DNA of 64,000 nt from Palsa-147 sp036513895. Lineage in GTDB: Bacteria; Acidobacteriota; Terriglobia; Acidiferrales; UBA7541. A program made the position numbers and the translations under genes. The stretch's first letter is position 1, and each line of letters begins with the position of its first letter. The DNA lies in contig DATBYF010000050.1 in assembly GCA_036513895.1 (NCBI GenBank), positions 1 to 64,000 on the forward strand, in the 5' to 3' direction. The notes under the pieces are model-generated. The model did not search any database and was not told where the DNA came from. It saw only the letters and a program-made list of their open reading frames with translations. Positions 30,044-38,772 of the stretch are shown here, one piece after another.

Positions 30044-30255
30044 TTGCCACCTCGCTAGAAATGTTTCGTGACGGCCCGAAGGCTAGAGATTACGAGAGCC
30101 CCAATGCCGGCTTTCTGGTCACAATGGCCGGAGAATATCATGAGGCGAAGAAAAAGCAAAGAGATTTTGAAGCCTTCTTGCCCTCGCTCGCACCCTTCCT
30201 GAATCCGGGATTGACCTGATTCCCTTCGCCGACGCCTTTGCTAGTCTCTCACGTT

Positions 30256-30588
30256 ATGAAAACTGTCCTACTTCTCATCTGCTCGAACATTTTCATGACC
30301 ATCGCTTGGTACGGTCATCTCAAGTATCGCAAATCGCCGCTGATTGCCGCGATTCTGATCAGCTGGTTGATTGCGTTCTTCGAGTATTGCTTCCAAGTGC
30401 CCGCCAATCGCATTGGTTTCGGCGAATTCACCGCGTTCCAGCTGAAAATCATCCAGGAAGTTATCACGCTTTGCGTGTTCACGGTATTTGCATACCTGTA
30501 CCTTGGAGAAAACTTGAAGTGGAACTACGGAGTATCGTTTCTCTTCATTGTGGGCGCGGTCACCTTCGCCTTCTGGGGCAAGGTGTAA
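30256..30588 (+). CDS. DUF486 small membrane protein
   Basis: The 110-residue protein has four membrane helices (LLLICSNIFMTIAWY, LIAAILISWLIAFFEY, ITLCVFTVFAYLY, VSFLFIVGAVTFAFWG) with the short cytosolic segment QVPANRIGFGEF that marks DUF486 proteins, which resemble small multidrug-resistance/DMT-type transporters. Substrate unknown. I start at the ATG at 30256; an upstream in-frame codon at 30238 is less likely. It is divergent from recA and ends 13 nt before the convergent end of the hydroxyacyl-CoA dehydrogenase gene. Confidence 0.88.
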   Translation: MKTVLLLICSNIFMTIAWYGHLKYRKSPLIAAILISWLIAFFEYCFQVPANRIGFGEFTAFQLKIIQEVITLCVFTVFAYLYLGENLKWNYGVSFLFIVGAVTFAFWGKV

Positions 30589-30601
30589 AACTACGTAGCT
30601 C

Positions 30602-31462
30602 CTACTCATACTTGTAGAATCCGTGGCCGGATTTGCGGCCGAGCCAGCCGGCCGCGACTAGTTTTCGCAGCAGCGGGCAGGCGCGATATTTTGGATCGCC
30701 GAAACCTTTGTAGAGTACGTCGAGTATATCCACGCAGACATCGAGGCCGATGAAATCCGCGAGTTCGAGCGGGCCCATCGGATGATTCATTCCCATTTTC
30801 ATTACCGCATCTACGGATTCGGCGGTGGCAACGCCTTCCATGACCGCGAACGCGGCTTCGTTGATTAGCGGCATCAGCACGCGATTCGAGACGAAGCCTG
30901 GCGCGTCATTCACGGCCACCGCTTTTTTGCCGAGCTTCTCGCAGAGCTGCATTGTCTGTGCGAACGTTTCATCGCTGGTTTGCAACCCCCGAATGACTTC
31001 GACGAGCACCATCACCGGCACGGGATTCATGAAGTGCATGCCAATGAATTTGTCAGGGTGGCTGGTTTGGGCGGCGAGACTTGTGATCGATATGGAGGAA
31101 GTGTTGCTCGCCAGCGTGACGCCGGGGCGCAGGACCTCGTCGGCGCTTTTCAGCACGTGGACTTTGAGCTCGAGATTTTCGGGGACGGCTTCGATAGCGA
31201 AGTCAGCTTCTTTGAGTGCTCCGATATCGGTGACTGGCTCGATGCGGCCAAGCGCGGCCGCTTTATCGGCTTCGGTGATTTTCGATTTCTTCACTTCGCG
31301 ATCGAGATTCTTCGTGATTGTCTCGAGCGCGCGATCGAGGAATTTCTTTTCGACGTCGCGGAGGAGCACGCGGTAGCCGGAGCGCGCGAAAACATGGGCG
31401 ATGCCGTTGCCCATCGTTCCCGCGCCGAGAACCGCAACCGTTTTGATTTCACCCGCGCTCAT
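30602..31462 (-). CDS. hbd: 3-hydroxyacyl-CoA dehydrogenase (3-hydroxybutyryl-CoA type)
   Basis: The enzyme oxidises 3-hydroxyacyl-CoA with NAD(P) or runs the reverse. The 286-residue protein has the Rossmann motif VLGAGTMGNGIAHVFA, the NTSSISITSLA and GMHFMNPVPVM segments with the catalytic His, and the C-terminal domain NRVLMPLINEA followed by MGMNHPMGPLELADFIGLD. This is the single-domain PaaH/Hbd form. A zinc-ribbon protein lies 45 nt upstream and a thiolase before that, so the pair suggests short-chain acyl-CoA chemistry such as beta-oxidation or acetoacetyl-CoA/polyhydroxybutyrate supply. Confidence 0.94.
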   Translation of the reverse strand: MSAGEIKTVAVLGAGTMGNGIAHVFARSGYRVLLRDVEKKFLDRALETITKNLDREVKKSKITEADKAAALGRIEPVTDIGALKEADFAIEAVPENLELKVHVLKSADEVLRPGVTLASNTSSISITSLAAQTSHPDKFIGMHFMNPVPVMVLVEVIRGLQTSDETFAQTMQLCEKLGKKAVAVNDAPGFVSNRVLMPLINEAAFAVMEGVATAESVDAVMKMGMNHPMGPLELADFIGLDVCVDILDVLYKGFGDPKYRACPLLRKLVAAGWLGRKSGHGFYKYE

Positions 31463-31507
31463 TGAATCTCCACTTACTCAAATCCCCGCCCGCTCCGAGT
31501 CTTTGAT

Positions 31508-32275
31508 TCACTCGGGCAATTTGCCATCAACGACTTCGCGCACGATGAGCCGAGCGCGTTCTTCGCGATCGGGAAAAACGAGAATGCGAATGCCGCCCGC
31601 ACTATCTGGGAATCGCGCGAAATGTATCCCATCCTCGCGAAAGCACATGGCGACGTAATCTGCGATATCGGTTTCCGAGCCCGTCCAAACTTCGATTGAC
31701 GGCTCGTCTTCGGGATCGGAAGGAGGCGGCTCGTCCACGTCCTCCGTCGGATCATATGGTTGTTCGGGGATTTCGCCTTCCAGATCAGAATCGGGATCTT
31801 CGAGGTCGTCCGCAGCCTCGGCGGAGGATGCGGAGTTCGCATTGACAGTGCTTGCGGTTCTCGCGGAACCAACTCGCTGAGCTCCGACGATCGGAGGATC
31901 GTTCGGTTCGATCTGCAATCCAGCTAGGGCGTCGTCCGCCCCCTCATCACCGGCCAGGCGCTTGGCGATCAGCTTTTTCGCCGCGTCGAAATCGGCTTTC
32001 TGCACATAAATTTCGAGGGGATGGCGCATGGAGGCATAGAGAAGCCGTGCTTCGAGTGGCTCGTCGTTGTACGCGATTTCGGCTTCGTCGAGCGCGGCGC
32101 GGATTTCTTCGAGCGTGCCGGTGTGGAAGCCGCTCCACAGAAGAACGGGCGCGCTGAGTTCGTCGCCGGGCGCGCGATTTCCTGGGGCGTCGAGAGATTC
32201 GACGAGATCCACGTCGCAATCGGCGCAGTGCGTGAATCCGAAGCGATATTCCGCTTTGCATTTTGGACAGAACAT
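31508..32275 (-). CDS. Zinc-ribbon protein with two DUF2007-like units
   Basis: The 255-residue product opens with a four-Cys ribbon (FCPKCKAEYRFGFTHCADCD). Two alpha/beta units follow that look like a duplicated DUF2007-like fold: one at about 50-120 (VLLWSGF, then YVQKADFDAAKKLIAKRL) and one at about 190-255 (IEVWTGSETDIADYV, then ILVFPDREERARLIV). An acidic linker rich in Asp, Glu and Pro separates them. The function is not known. I start at the ATG at 32275, which places the ribbon at the N terminus. It lies between hbd and the thiolase, about 45 nt before hbd, so cotranscription is plausible. Confidence 0.72.
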   Translation of the reverse strand: MFCPKCKAEYRFGFTHCADCDVDLVESLDAPGNRAPGDELSAPVLLWSGFHTGTLEEIRAALDEAEIAYNDEPLEARLLYASMRHPLEIYVQKADFDAAKKLIAKRLAGDEGADDALAGLQIEPNDPPIVGAQRVGSARTASTVNANSASSAEAADDLEDPDSDLEGEIPEQPYDPTEDVDEPPPSDPEDEPSIEVWTGSETDIADYVAMCFREDGIHFARFPDSAGGIRILVFPDREERARLIVREVVDGKLPE

Positions 32276-32502
32276 AAAAACAAAGAAGAGGGGCGCCAAG
32301 GAGCGCCCCTCGGAGATTCTCCAAACTTCGACTTTCGCGACGCATCAGTTCGCGATGCTTCGAGGCGCGGGCATCTTATCGCGAACTGGCGGCATTGGCT
32401 CGCGAATTGCGAAAAGCGGCCGGTCTTATGACATCCCTACAGAAACCACGACTAACACCGCTGCCGGATTGCTGCTTCTGGCGTACGGCAATCGAAATGA
32501 AA

Positions 32503-33687
32503 TTAGTAGCGCTCGATGCCGAGGGCGACGGCGTTGCCGCCGCCGAGACAGAGAGCCGCGATTCCGCGTTTCAGATTGCGGCGCTGCAATTCGTAAAGCA
32601 GCGTGACGAGGATTCGCGCGCCCGACGCGCCGATCGGATGGCCGATGGCGACGGCGCCGCCGTTTACATTCACTTTTTCAGGGTTCAAGTGCAACTGGCG
32701 CGTGACCGCAATTGCCGCGACCGCGAAAGCTTCGTTCAATTCGACGAGGTCCACATCTTTGTCGCGATCCCAGCCAGTTTTCTTGAGCAGCTTTTCGACC
32801 GCATCCACTGGCGCCATCATCACCCATTTCGGCTCGACGCCGCTCACGGCCTGCGCGACGATTCGCGCCATCGGAGTTTTGCCGAATTCGCTTGCTTTGC
32901 GTTCGCTGGTTACGATTAGCGCTGCTGCGCCATCGTTTGTGCCGGGCGCGTTCCCTGCCGTCACCGTGCCATCTTTTTTAAAAGCGGGCCGCAGCTTGGC
33001 GAGTGCTTCGAGAGACGTCTCTTCTCGCGGCGATTCATCGGTTTTAATGATTATCGGCGGGCCTTTTTTCTGCGGGACTTCGACGGGAAGAATTTGTTCG
33101 CCGAAGAAACAGGATTTTATTGCGCGAATCGCTTTGCGATGGCTATCCACTGCGTAGTGATCCTGTTCCTGGCGGCTGATGTTGTATTTTTCGGCGACGA
33201 GCTCGCCGGTCATGCCCATGTGGAAATCTTCGTAGGCGTCCCAGAGTCCATCGGTGATCATCGAATCGAGAATTTCCTGATTGCCGAGGCGAAAGCCGGT
33301 GCGCGCGCCTTTGATTAAGTACGGACAATTCGACATGGACTCCATGCCGCCGGCGGCGACAACTTCCGATTCGCCGAGCGTGACGGCTTGGGCGGCGAGC
33401 GCGACGGCTTTGAGGCCTGAGCCGCAAACTTTATTGATGGTCATTGCGGCGACGCGCGGATTGAGGCCGCCGCGAAGAGCTGCCTGGCGCGCTGGATTTT
33501 GCCCGAGGCCGGCTTGGACCACGTTGCCCATGATGGCTTCGTCTACCAGATCCGGCTCGATGCCAGCGCGGCGCACGGCTTCGGCGATCACTTTGGCACC
33601 GAGCTCCTGCGCTTGAAGCGACGACAGGCCGCCCATGAATTTTCCCACGGGCGTGCGGACGGCGCTGAGGATTACGGGTTGGTCCAT
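32503..33687 (-). CDS. Acetyl-CoA C-acetyltransferase (thiolase)
   Basis: Thiolases join or split acyl-CoA and acetyl-CoA. The 394-residue protein has the acyl-binding Cys in INKVCGSGLKAVALAAQ, the GGMESMSNCPYL block, the His in GGAVAIGHPIGASGAR and the second active Cys in ALCLGGGNAVAL. All catalytic residues are present. Length and motifs fit the biosynthetic/degradative thiolase II family (atoB/phaA). It is the first of three minus-strand genes with the zinc-ribbon protein and hbd; the gap to the next is 227 nt. Confidence 0.94.
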   Translation of the reverse strand: MDQPVILSAVRTPVGKFMGGLSSLQAQELGAKVIAEAVRRAGIEPDLVDEAIMGNVVQAGLGQNPARQAALRGGLNPRVAAMTINKVCGSGLKAVALAAQAVTLGESEVVAAGGMESMSNCPYLIKGARTGFRLGNQEILDSMITDGLWDAYEDFHMGMTGELVAEKYNISRQEQDHYAVDSHRKAIRAIKSCFFGEQILPVEVPQKKGPPIIIKTDESPREETSLEALAKLRPAFKKDGTVTAGNAPGTNDGAAALIVTSERKASEFGKTPMARIVAQAVSGVEPKWVMMAPVDAVEKLLKKTGWDRDKDVDLVELNEAFAVAAIAVTRQLHLNPEKVNVNGGAVAIGHPIGASGARILVTLLYELQRRNLKRGIAALCLGGGNAVALGIERY

Positions 33688-33798
33688 GATGGGTTCTCCT
33701 TCGAGGCCTCTGCGGAACGATGGGATCGCGAAGTAACAGTATAGGCGCGGCGTGAGGGGCGGTCAATTTTGGGAATCGGGCTGTCTGGGAACAGGCGG

Positions 33799-33830
33799 AA
33801 GGCCTCACCTCTGAAGAGGTGAGCTACATT
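33799..33830. repeat. Palindromic repeat III, copy 1
   Basis: GGCCTCACCTCTGAAGAGGT, then GAGCTACATT. The arms CTCACCTCT and AGAGGTGAG pair. Copy 2 is at 39024-39055. Confidence 0.7.
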
Positions 33831-33863
33831 CAGAGCTAAATCGTTCGGTCGGACGATAGTGAT

Positions 33864-33947
33864 TTTGTATCGAGTAGAAAGGGTCGCGGTGCTTTGTTTT
33901 GTTTGAGTTACGGGTATTTCTAATCGCCCGGTGTATCGAGTAGAAAT
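33864..33947 (-). repeat. Paired-repeat element, copy 2 (inverted)
   Basis: On the minus strand, TTCTACTCGATACA occurs at 33945-33932 and 33879-33866, exactly 66 nt apart, with GCGATTAGAAAT at 33927-33916, 4 nt after the first. The layout is identical to 18737-18820. Confidence 0.8.
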
Positions 33948-34130
33948 TGTTTGGTTGAGGGGTTTAATTTGCATGTTAATCGAAAAGTGTACATATCGTT
34001 CAGTTATATACTCCAATCCATTATATCAGGTCGTTGACGGAAAATCAAGTGGCGGCGTTGTAAGGGTTTGAGGCAAGGGCCGCTGCTCTGCACAATTAAT
34101 TCTCGAATAGAGACTTCCCAAACGAACCGC

Positions 34131-34155
34131 AGATCCCTCACTTCGTTCGGGATGA
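34131..34155. repeat. Interspersed repeat, related to 18335-18367
   Basis: CAGATCCCTCACTTCGTTCG followed by GGATG. The minus strand reads CATCCCGAACGAAGTGAGGG and then ATCTG, nearly the 18335 copy. Confidence 0.65.
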
Positions 34156-34260
34156 AAACGCTTTGTAGTCGCATATTCTCAGTTCCCTTCGACGACAACT
34201 CGTTTACGGCATGAGTGCCCTGACACCGTGGTCGTCAGGCGCACTTGTTGGCCTTGGAAA

Positions 34261-34330
34261 TTCTCGAGGGCCAGCGCTAAAGCGCATGACGTTCGGCAGG
34301 ATTCCTATCGGAGCGCCGGAGCGTTCCGCA
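34261..34330. repeat. Repeat IV, copy 1
   Basis: GGCCAGCGCTAAAGCGC, then about 25 nt, then CGGAGCGCCGGAGCGTTCCG: two adjacent imperfect palindromes. The second copy is at 44911-44980. Confidence 0.6.
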
Positions 34331-34417
34331 AGACAAAGTGGACGAAGAGGATTTTCTTGTCGTCGAGAGGCAAATCGGACGACGCGGACGTGCGCCGTTA
34401 AAACGAATCGAAGCGGT

Positions 34418-34446
34418 TTGACATCTCTTATTGAATCGCCTAAAGT
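34418..34446 (+). promoter_or_regulatory. Predicted sigma70 promoter of the porin gene
   Basis: TTGACA (34418-34423), 17 nt, TAAAGT (34441-34446). Perfect -35 at optimal spacing, four of six -10 bases. Transcription would start near 34453, about 60 nt before the GTG of the porin gene. Confidence 0.65.
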
Positions 34447-34514
34447 CGTCGGCGCCGCAACCTCTCGAAATAGGCGGCTTGATCCATCCGGTAAGCAATA
34501 AAAGGAGAAACCCC

Positions 34515-36302
34515 GTGAAATACCGTCCCTTTGCCATTGCGCTCGCATCGCTATTTGCTTTTCTCTGCGTGGGGGGCGTCGCGCGGGGCCAAACGGGAGC
34601 GAGACTGTCCGGCATAGTGTCGGACCAAAACGGCGCAATCCTTCTTGATGTCGCAGTGACAATTAAGAACGTTGATACGGGCGAAATGCACACGATCGCG
34701 ACCGACGTCGGAGGGCACTACCAGGCCTCCGGCCTGCCTGCGGGGCGTTTCGAGATTCGAGCCGCAAAACACGGGTTCGCCGATGAGACACGCGCGGCAG
34801 TCAGCTTGGCCGTTGGCCAGGACGCCACGGTCGACATTAAGATGCAGCGGAGACACAACAGCGACGCCTGCACGAGCCTCCACCAGTTCGACACTACTGA
34901 TTGCACTCTGACTTGGCGCGGCATCACGGTGTACGGGACGTATGACGTCGGAGTCGGCTGGGTCAGCCACGGCTTACCGGAAAACGCCTACAACTACGAA
35001 GGCGAATCTCTGGTGAATCGAAACGGCTATCAGCACCGATTCGTCATCGCACCGAACAACCTGTCGCAGACGGGTCTGGGCATCAAGGGCAAGGAAGAGT
35101 TTCTGCCTGGCTGGTCCGTGGTGTTCAACGCTTCAACTGGCATCAATCCGCAGTCCGGGCGGCTTGCCAGCATGGCAGAGACGAACACCACCAACAACGG
35201 CCTCCCGAGGGCCAGTTACTCGGAAACGGGCGACGGCGCGCGCGCAGGACAACCATTCAATGACGAATTCTATGGCGGTATATCGTCTACGCATTTCGGC
35301 ACGCTGACCTTCGGCCGTCAGCGCGCGCTTGGTACCGATGCGATGCTCGCTTACGATCCGGCCGGCGGCTCCTATGATTTTTCCTACATTGGATATAACG
35401 GTACGATGGCCGGCGGCGGCGACACCGAAGACACGCGTTGGGATGACGCCCTGAAATATCGCCTAATCTATGGGCCAGTCCATTTCGGCGCGATGTACAA
35501 ATTTGCTAATGGTTCTGGCGGCTGCTACTCCGCCGCCGCGGGCTGGACTGCCGCCACCTGCACGCCCGAAGAGGCGCATAACAACGCTTATGGATTTGAT
35601 CTCGGGGGAGAGGTCGCCAAACTCTCCGCTGACGTGGTGTTCCAACATTACAACCAGGCAATCAGCGTACTCAATCCCTTGCTCGGGCCGCAGAGTCCGA
35701 CGGAGCCATTTGAGTCCACCACCGACAGCATCAATACGAACCCCATCACCGGGGCCAATCTGATCGGAACGGATAACACCGAATATGGAATCGTGACCGA
35801 CAACAGCGCACTTATGGTCGCGCTCAAGTATACGGTGTACAAGTTCAAGCTTTTTGCCGGCTACGAATACATCTGGCAGGCTAACCCGGCGAATCCGCTG
35901 GGGATTGGCGCCCCGGCCCAGGGCGATTTTCTCCTAAGCGGGGTCGAAGACGACAATCTTGATTCTCCCAAGAGGGTGCAAGTCTGGTGGACGGGCGCGA
36001 AATACGCTGTCGACAAAAAAACCGACATCACTGTCGCCTGGTATCATCAGTTGCAGCACGACTTCCGTGTTCCATCGACCTGCTCGGTCACTGCCGGTTT
36101 TCGCGCTTCCTGCGCGGGCACTCTCAATGAGTGGTCGCTCTATGCGGATCATCACTTCACCAAGCGTTTCGACATTTTTGCTGGAATTGCGGTCTCCGAC
36201 GTGACCGGCGGACTGGCCATCGCCATTCCTCATGGCCCCGGCGTCCCCTATATCTACGACACCAACGTTGCTCCGACAATCGGTGGTCGGTTCACCTTCT
36301 AA
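34515..36302 (+). CDS. Outer-membrane porin with N-terminal carboxypeptidase-regulatory-like domain
   Basis: The 595-residue product has a signal peptide ending near VARGQ, then a beta-sandwich of the carboxypeptidase-regulatory kind (about 25-110; RLSGIVSDQNGAILLDVAV, DVGGHYQASGLPAGRFEIRA) as found at the start of acidobacterial TonB-dependent receptors. From about 130 on it reads as a Gram-negative general porin: ITVYGTYDVGVGWVSHG, FVIAPNNLSQTGLGIKG, STHFGTLTFGRQRALGTD, then many beta strands and a last strand ending TIGGRFTF with terminal Phe. No TonB plug is visible. The GTG start follows AAGGAG by 7 nt and lies about 60 nt after a good promoter. It should mediate diffusion of small solutes. 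Confidence 0.82.
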   Translation: MKYRPFAIALASLFAFLCVGGVARGQTGARLSGIVSDQNGAILLDVAVTIKNVDTGEMHTIATDVGGHYQASGLPAGRFEIRAAKHGFADETRAAVSLAVGQDATVDIKMQRRHNSDACTSLHQFDTTDCTLTWRGITVYGTYDVGVGWVSHGLPENAYNYEGESLVNRNGYQHRFVIAPNNLSQTGLGIKGKEEFLPGWSVVFNASTGINPQSGRLASMAETNTTNNGLPRASYSETGDGARAGQPFNDEFYGGISSTHFGTLTFGRQRALGTDAMLAYDPAGGSYDFSYIGYNGTMAGGGDTEDTRWDDALKYRLIYGPVHFGAMYKFANGSGGCYSAAAGWTAATCTPEEAHNNAYGFDLGGEVAKLSADVVFQHYNQAISVLNPLLGPQSPTEPFESTTDSINTNPITGANLIGTDNTEYGIVTDNSALMVALKYTVYKFKLFAGYEYIWQANPANPLGIGAPAQGDFLLSGVEDDNLDSPKRVQVWWTGAKYAVDKKTDITVAWYHQLQHDFRVPSTCSVTAGFRASCAGTLNEWSLYADHHFTKRFDIFAGIAVSDVTGGLAIAIPHGPGVPYIYDTNVAPTIGGRFTF

Positions 36303-36558
36303 TTGTTCTTCATAGCGGATTCATAGCGGGATCGAGATTTGCTTCCTGTCCGCTGCATAACAGACATTGTGTGGGCGCGCGCGGTGAATTCCCGTTATGG
36401 AACGGCGAGAGTTGTGGGACGAAGGTACCATATTACATTTTTGGCGTAGAACTCAGGATTAGCCCATCGCTTCCTAGTCGATCAAACCCGCAACCCTTCG
36501 GCGGCTGACCGAGCAGCGAGATCAAATCTAAAAAACTGAATTGAGGAGAAAAAAGCCG

Positions 36559-36996
36559 ATGGGTAAGGGTTTGGTTCAAACGATTTCAAGAATGGCACTG
36601 ATGGCGTTCCTGGGGCTCGCGATTGTGGGGCCGGGCGCCGGCGCGCAGACGGAGGCGGCAGGTAAGTTTAGCCTCGCGTTTGATGCTCGTTGGGGCGGAA
36701 TGGCGTTAGGACCGGGAGAATATACGTTCAGTGTTGAAGAGTTCAGGATATTGCGGGTGCAGCAAGGTCAGAAGGAATTGGGCGTGGTTTTACTGCAATC
36801 ATATGATGGGGTAAAAGGCAGAAACGAGGATGCGTCGTTGATTTGCATACGACATGATGGGGCGTGTGCTGTTCGGGTGTTGACGACGCCGGACGTTGGC
36901 ACGTTCTATTTTGCGGTGCCGAAGGATGAGAGGATATTGGTGGCGAAGCAACCGGAATTGCTTCAGAGGGTAGCGATCCAGATGGCTGGCAAGTAG
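36559..36996 (+). CDS. Small exported protein of unknown function
   Basis: The 145-residue product has a signal peptide (LMAFLGLAIVGPGAGAQ) and a compact beta-rich body, with segments FSLAFDARWGGMALGPGEYTF and DVGTFYFAVPKDERILVAKQ. Similar small secreted proteins occur widely in Acidobacteria; no function is known. GAGGAG lies 10 nt before the ATG at 36559. It follows the porin gene by 256 nt on the same strand. Confidence 0.7.
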   Translation: MGKGLVQTISRMALMAFLGLAIVGPGAGAQTEAAGKFSLAFDARWGGMALGPGEYTFSVEEFRILRVQQGQKELGVVLLQSYDGVKGRNEDASLICIRHDGACAVRVLTTPDVGTFYFAVPKDERILVAKQPELLQRVAIQMAGK

Positions 36997-37194
36997 GGGT
37001 TCGATTCGAATAGGAATTTGGATTGTGAGGCCGGATGGGAAGGTAACGCCGTTGGTTGGATTGGCGCTCCTTTTGTCCGGCCTTAGTTTCTTGGAGGGTG
37101 GCGTTTTGAGAGGACGAGCGATAGGTCGCGATGAAATAGCAACGCGGGTTGTCGTGGTGGGTTGCAGATGAAGTTTGATATTGCGTGTGAGCGG

Positions 37195-37230
37195 CGTGCC
37201 GGGCTGAAAGCCCGGCGCTACAAGTGCTGG
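37195..37230 (-). repeat. REP-like palindrome, subfamily II, inverted
   Basis: GTGCCGGGCTGAAAGCCCGG, then CGCTACAAGTGCTGG. The minus strand matches CACTTGTAGCGCCGGGCTTTC. Confidence 0.75.
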
Positions 37231-37270
37231 CGGGGCGTGACAGAATTCAATGGTGATTGATGGCGCTGCG

Positions 37271-37310
37271 CGATGGGTTCCCGGAGGCGGGAGCCTCCGG
37301 GCTCTGAATT
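37271..37310. repeat. GC-rich palindromic repeat, copy 2 (inverted)
   Basis: CGATGGGTTCCCGGAGGCGG, then GAGCCTCCGGGCTCTGAATT. Inverse of 12572-12612 with few changes. Confidence 0.7.
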
Positions 37311-37400
37311 ACTCAGTGCAAGGATAAAGAACACGCGGGCTGGCGACAGGGATTGTAAAGAACGAGCGCGCGTGCCGACTGATAGGTCGCGATTAAACTG

Positions 37401-38399
37401 ATGCAATTGAATTTATTTACTTCTGTGCTGCGTTCGGCGCTTGCTGTTGTGCTCAGTTGTTGTTTCGTGATGCGATTTCCTTCACCGCAGAAGCAAGAAT
37501 CCGGCGAGCCGGCGCCGGGTGCGGAGATAAAGACTACTGCGGTTGTCGTTAATGTTTATCCGATCGTCGAGGGGCGGCGCGGGCGATTGATTTCAGATCT
37601 CGGCCGGGACGATTTCGAGCTGACAGACAATGGCGCCGAGCAGAAGATAGAATATTTTTCGCGGGAGACGAATGCGCCTTTGAGCCTGGGGATTCTGGTG
37701 GACACGAGCCCAAGCCAGGCGCGCTTGTTGGCTACGGAGCAGGCGGCGGCGAAGAGTTTTGTTGGCTCGGTGCTACGGGAGGATGATCAGGCGTTCGTTA
37801 TGCATTTCGATGTGGATGTGGAGCTGCTGCAGGACTTCACGAATGCTTCCGAAAAATTGGGCGTGGCGATCGATGGGGCGAAAATCAACGAGACCGGGCA
37901 CAGCATTGTGCCGGAAGACGCGAGAAATTCGCGGCGCGGTACGCGGCTTTACGACGCAGTGTATCTGGCGTCGAATGAATTGATGAAAACACGGCACGGG
38001 CGAAAGGTGATGGTGCTGGTGACGGATGGCGATGACGAGGGCAGCAAAATTGATTTGCGGGCCGCCGTGGAAGCGGCGGAGAAGGCTAATGTAATCGTTT
38101 ACTCGATCGTGGCGAGCGATGCGGAGTTGTATGAATTGTTGAATTTGAAATATCACGGCGATTCGAGCGTGAGGAAACTATCGCGCGAAACTGGAGGGCG
38201 GACGATTCGGTTGAAATCGATTCAAGATATTGTAGCGGCGTTTAACCAGATTTCGCAGGAACTTCATTCGCAATATCTGTTGGGGTATTCGCCGGCGAAG
38301 GCGCGGCATGATGGGTCTTTTCGGCGGATACAGGTGAGGATTCGGACGCACAATTATACGGCGAGGGCGCGGACGGGGTATTACGATTCGAGGGAGTGA
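37401..38399 (+). CDS. Secreted VWA-domain protein, acidobacterial VWFA type (paralogue 1)
   Basis: The 332-residue protein has an N-terminal hydrophobic segment with Cys-Cys (VVLSCCFVM), a beta-rich segment (DFELTDNGAEQKIEYFSRE), then a VWA domain with an intact MIDAS motif (DTSPS) and VTDGDDEG, ending with the conserved YLLGYSPAKARHDGSFRRIQ block. The last block marks the acidobacterial VWFA-related family. Function unknown, probably protein-protein binding outside the cell. No ribosome site is evident before the ATG. It converges with a small TonB-like gene, 16 nt away. Three paralogues lie within 10 kb. Confidence 0.85.
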   Translation: MQLNLFTSVLRSALAVVLSCCFVMRFPSPQKQESGEPAPGAEIKTTAVVVNVYPIVEGRRGRLISDLGRDDFELTDNGAEQKIEYFSRETNAPLSLGILVDTSPSQARLLATEQAAAKSFVGSVLREDDQAFVMHFDVDVELLQDFTNASEKLGVAIDGAKINETGHSIVPEDARNSRRGTRLYDAVYLASNELMKTRHGRKVMVLVTDGDDEGSKIDLRAAVEAAEKANVIVYSIVASDAELYELLNLKYHGDSSVRKLSRETGGRTIRLKSIQDIVAAFNQISQELHSQYLLGYSPAKARHDGSFRRIQVRIRTHNYTARARTGYYDSRE

Positions 38400-38415
38400 G
38401 TTGGAGCGTACGCGG

Positions 38416-38772
38416 TTATTTCGTGTCGGCGGCGAAGAAGATTTCTGTAATTTCTACGGTTTCTTTTTGACTGGGCTCGTATTTCCACTTCTTTACCGCT
38501 TCGATAGCGGCACCTGCCAGCAGTGCGTTTCCGCCGACCAGGCGCGTCTTTGTGACGAGGCCATCGGGGGCGACGGTGACTTCGACTTTTACTTTTCCTG
38601 ATAACTGGTACTGGCGAGCTAGTTCGGGGTATTTCGGATCAATTTTTAATTTGATTTTTCGAATGACGGATTGCTGGGCGAGTTCCTGGGAATAGGCGGG
38701 CGGTTGCGAGAGTAGTGCGGTTAACACTAGAAACCCGAAGCCCAGATGCAAGAGATGCTTATGAAGGTGCAC
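38416..38772 (-). CDS. Short TonB C-terminal-domain protein (GTG start)
   Basis: The 118-residue product is a signal peptide (LLHLGFGFLVLTALLSQ) followed only by a TonB C-terminal fold: YPELARQYQLSGKVKVEVTV, then GGNALLAGAAIEAVKKWKYEP. TonB normally has an inner-membrane anchor and a Pro-rich spacer; the spacer is absent here. I choose the GTG at 38772 because AAGGA lies 8 nt upstream; a longer frame to 38835 is possible. It may be a periplasmic partner or a non-energising TonB-like protein, not a full TonB. Confidence 0.78.
   Translation of the reverse strand: MHLHKHLLHLGFGFLVLTALLSQPPAYSQELAQQSVIRKIKLKIDPKYPELARQYQLSGKVKVEVTVAPDGLVTKTRLVGGNALLAGAAIEAVKKWKYEPSQKETVEITEIFFAADTK

Larger units (their letters stand above)
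33688..34514. other. Divergent, repeat-rich region between thiolase and porin
   Basis: This 827-base region holds no gene. It contains palindrome family III (33799-33830), the inverted paired-repeat element (33864-33947), an AT-rich stretch (about 33950-34030), a 'CACTTCGTTCGGGATG' repeat (34131-34155), repeat family IV (34261-34330) and a good promoter for the porin gene (34418-34446). Confidence 0.6.
36997..37400. other. Spacer before the first VWA gene
   Basis: 404 bases with no gene. It holds an inverted REP-like palindrome (37195-37230) and the second GC-rich palindrome (37271-37310). Confidence 0.5.
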
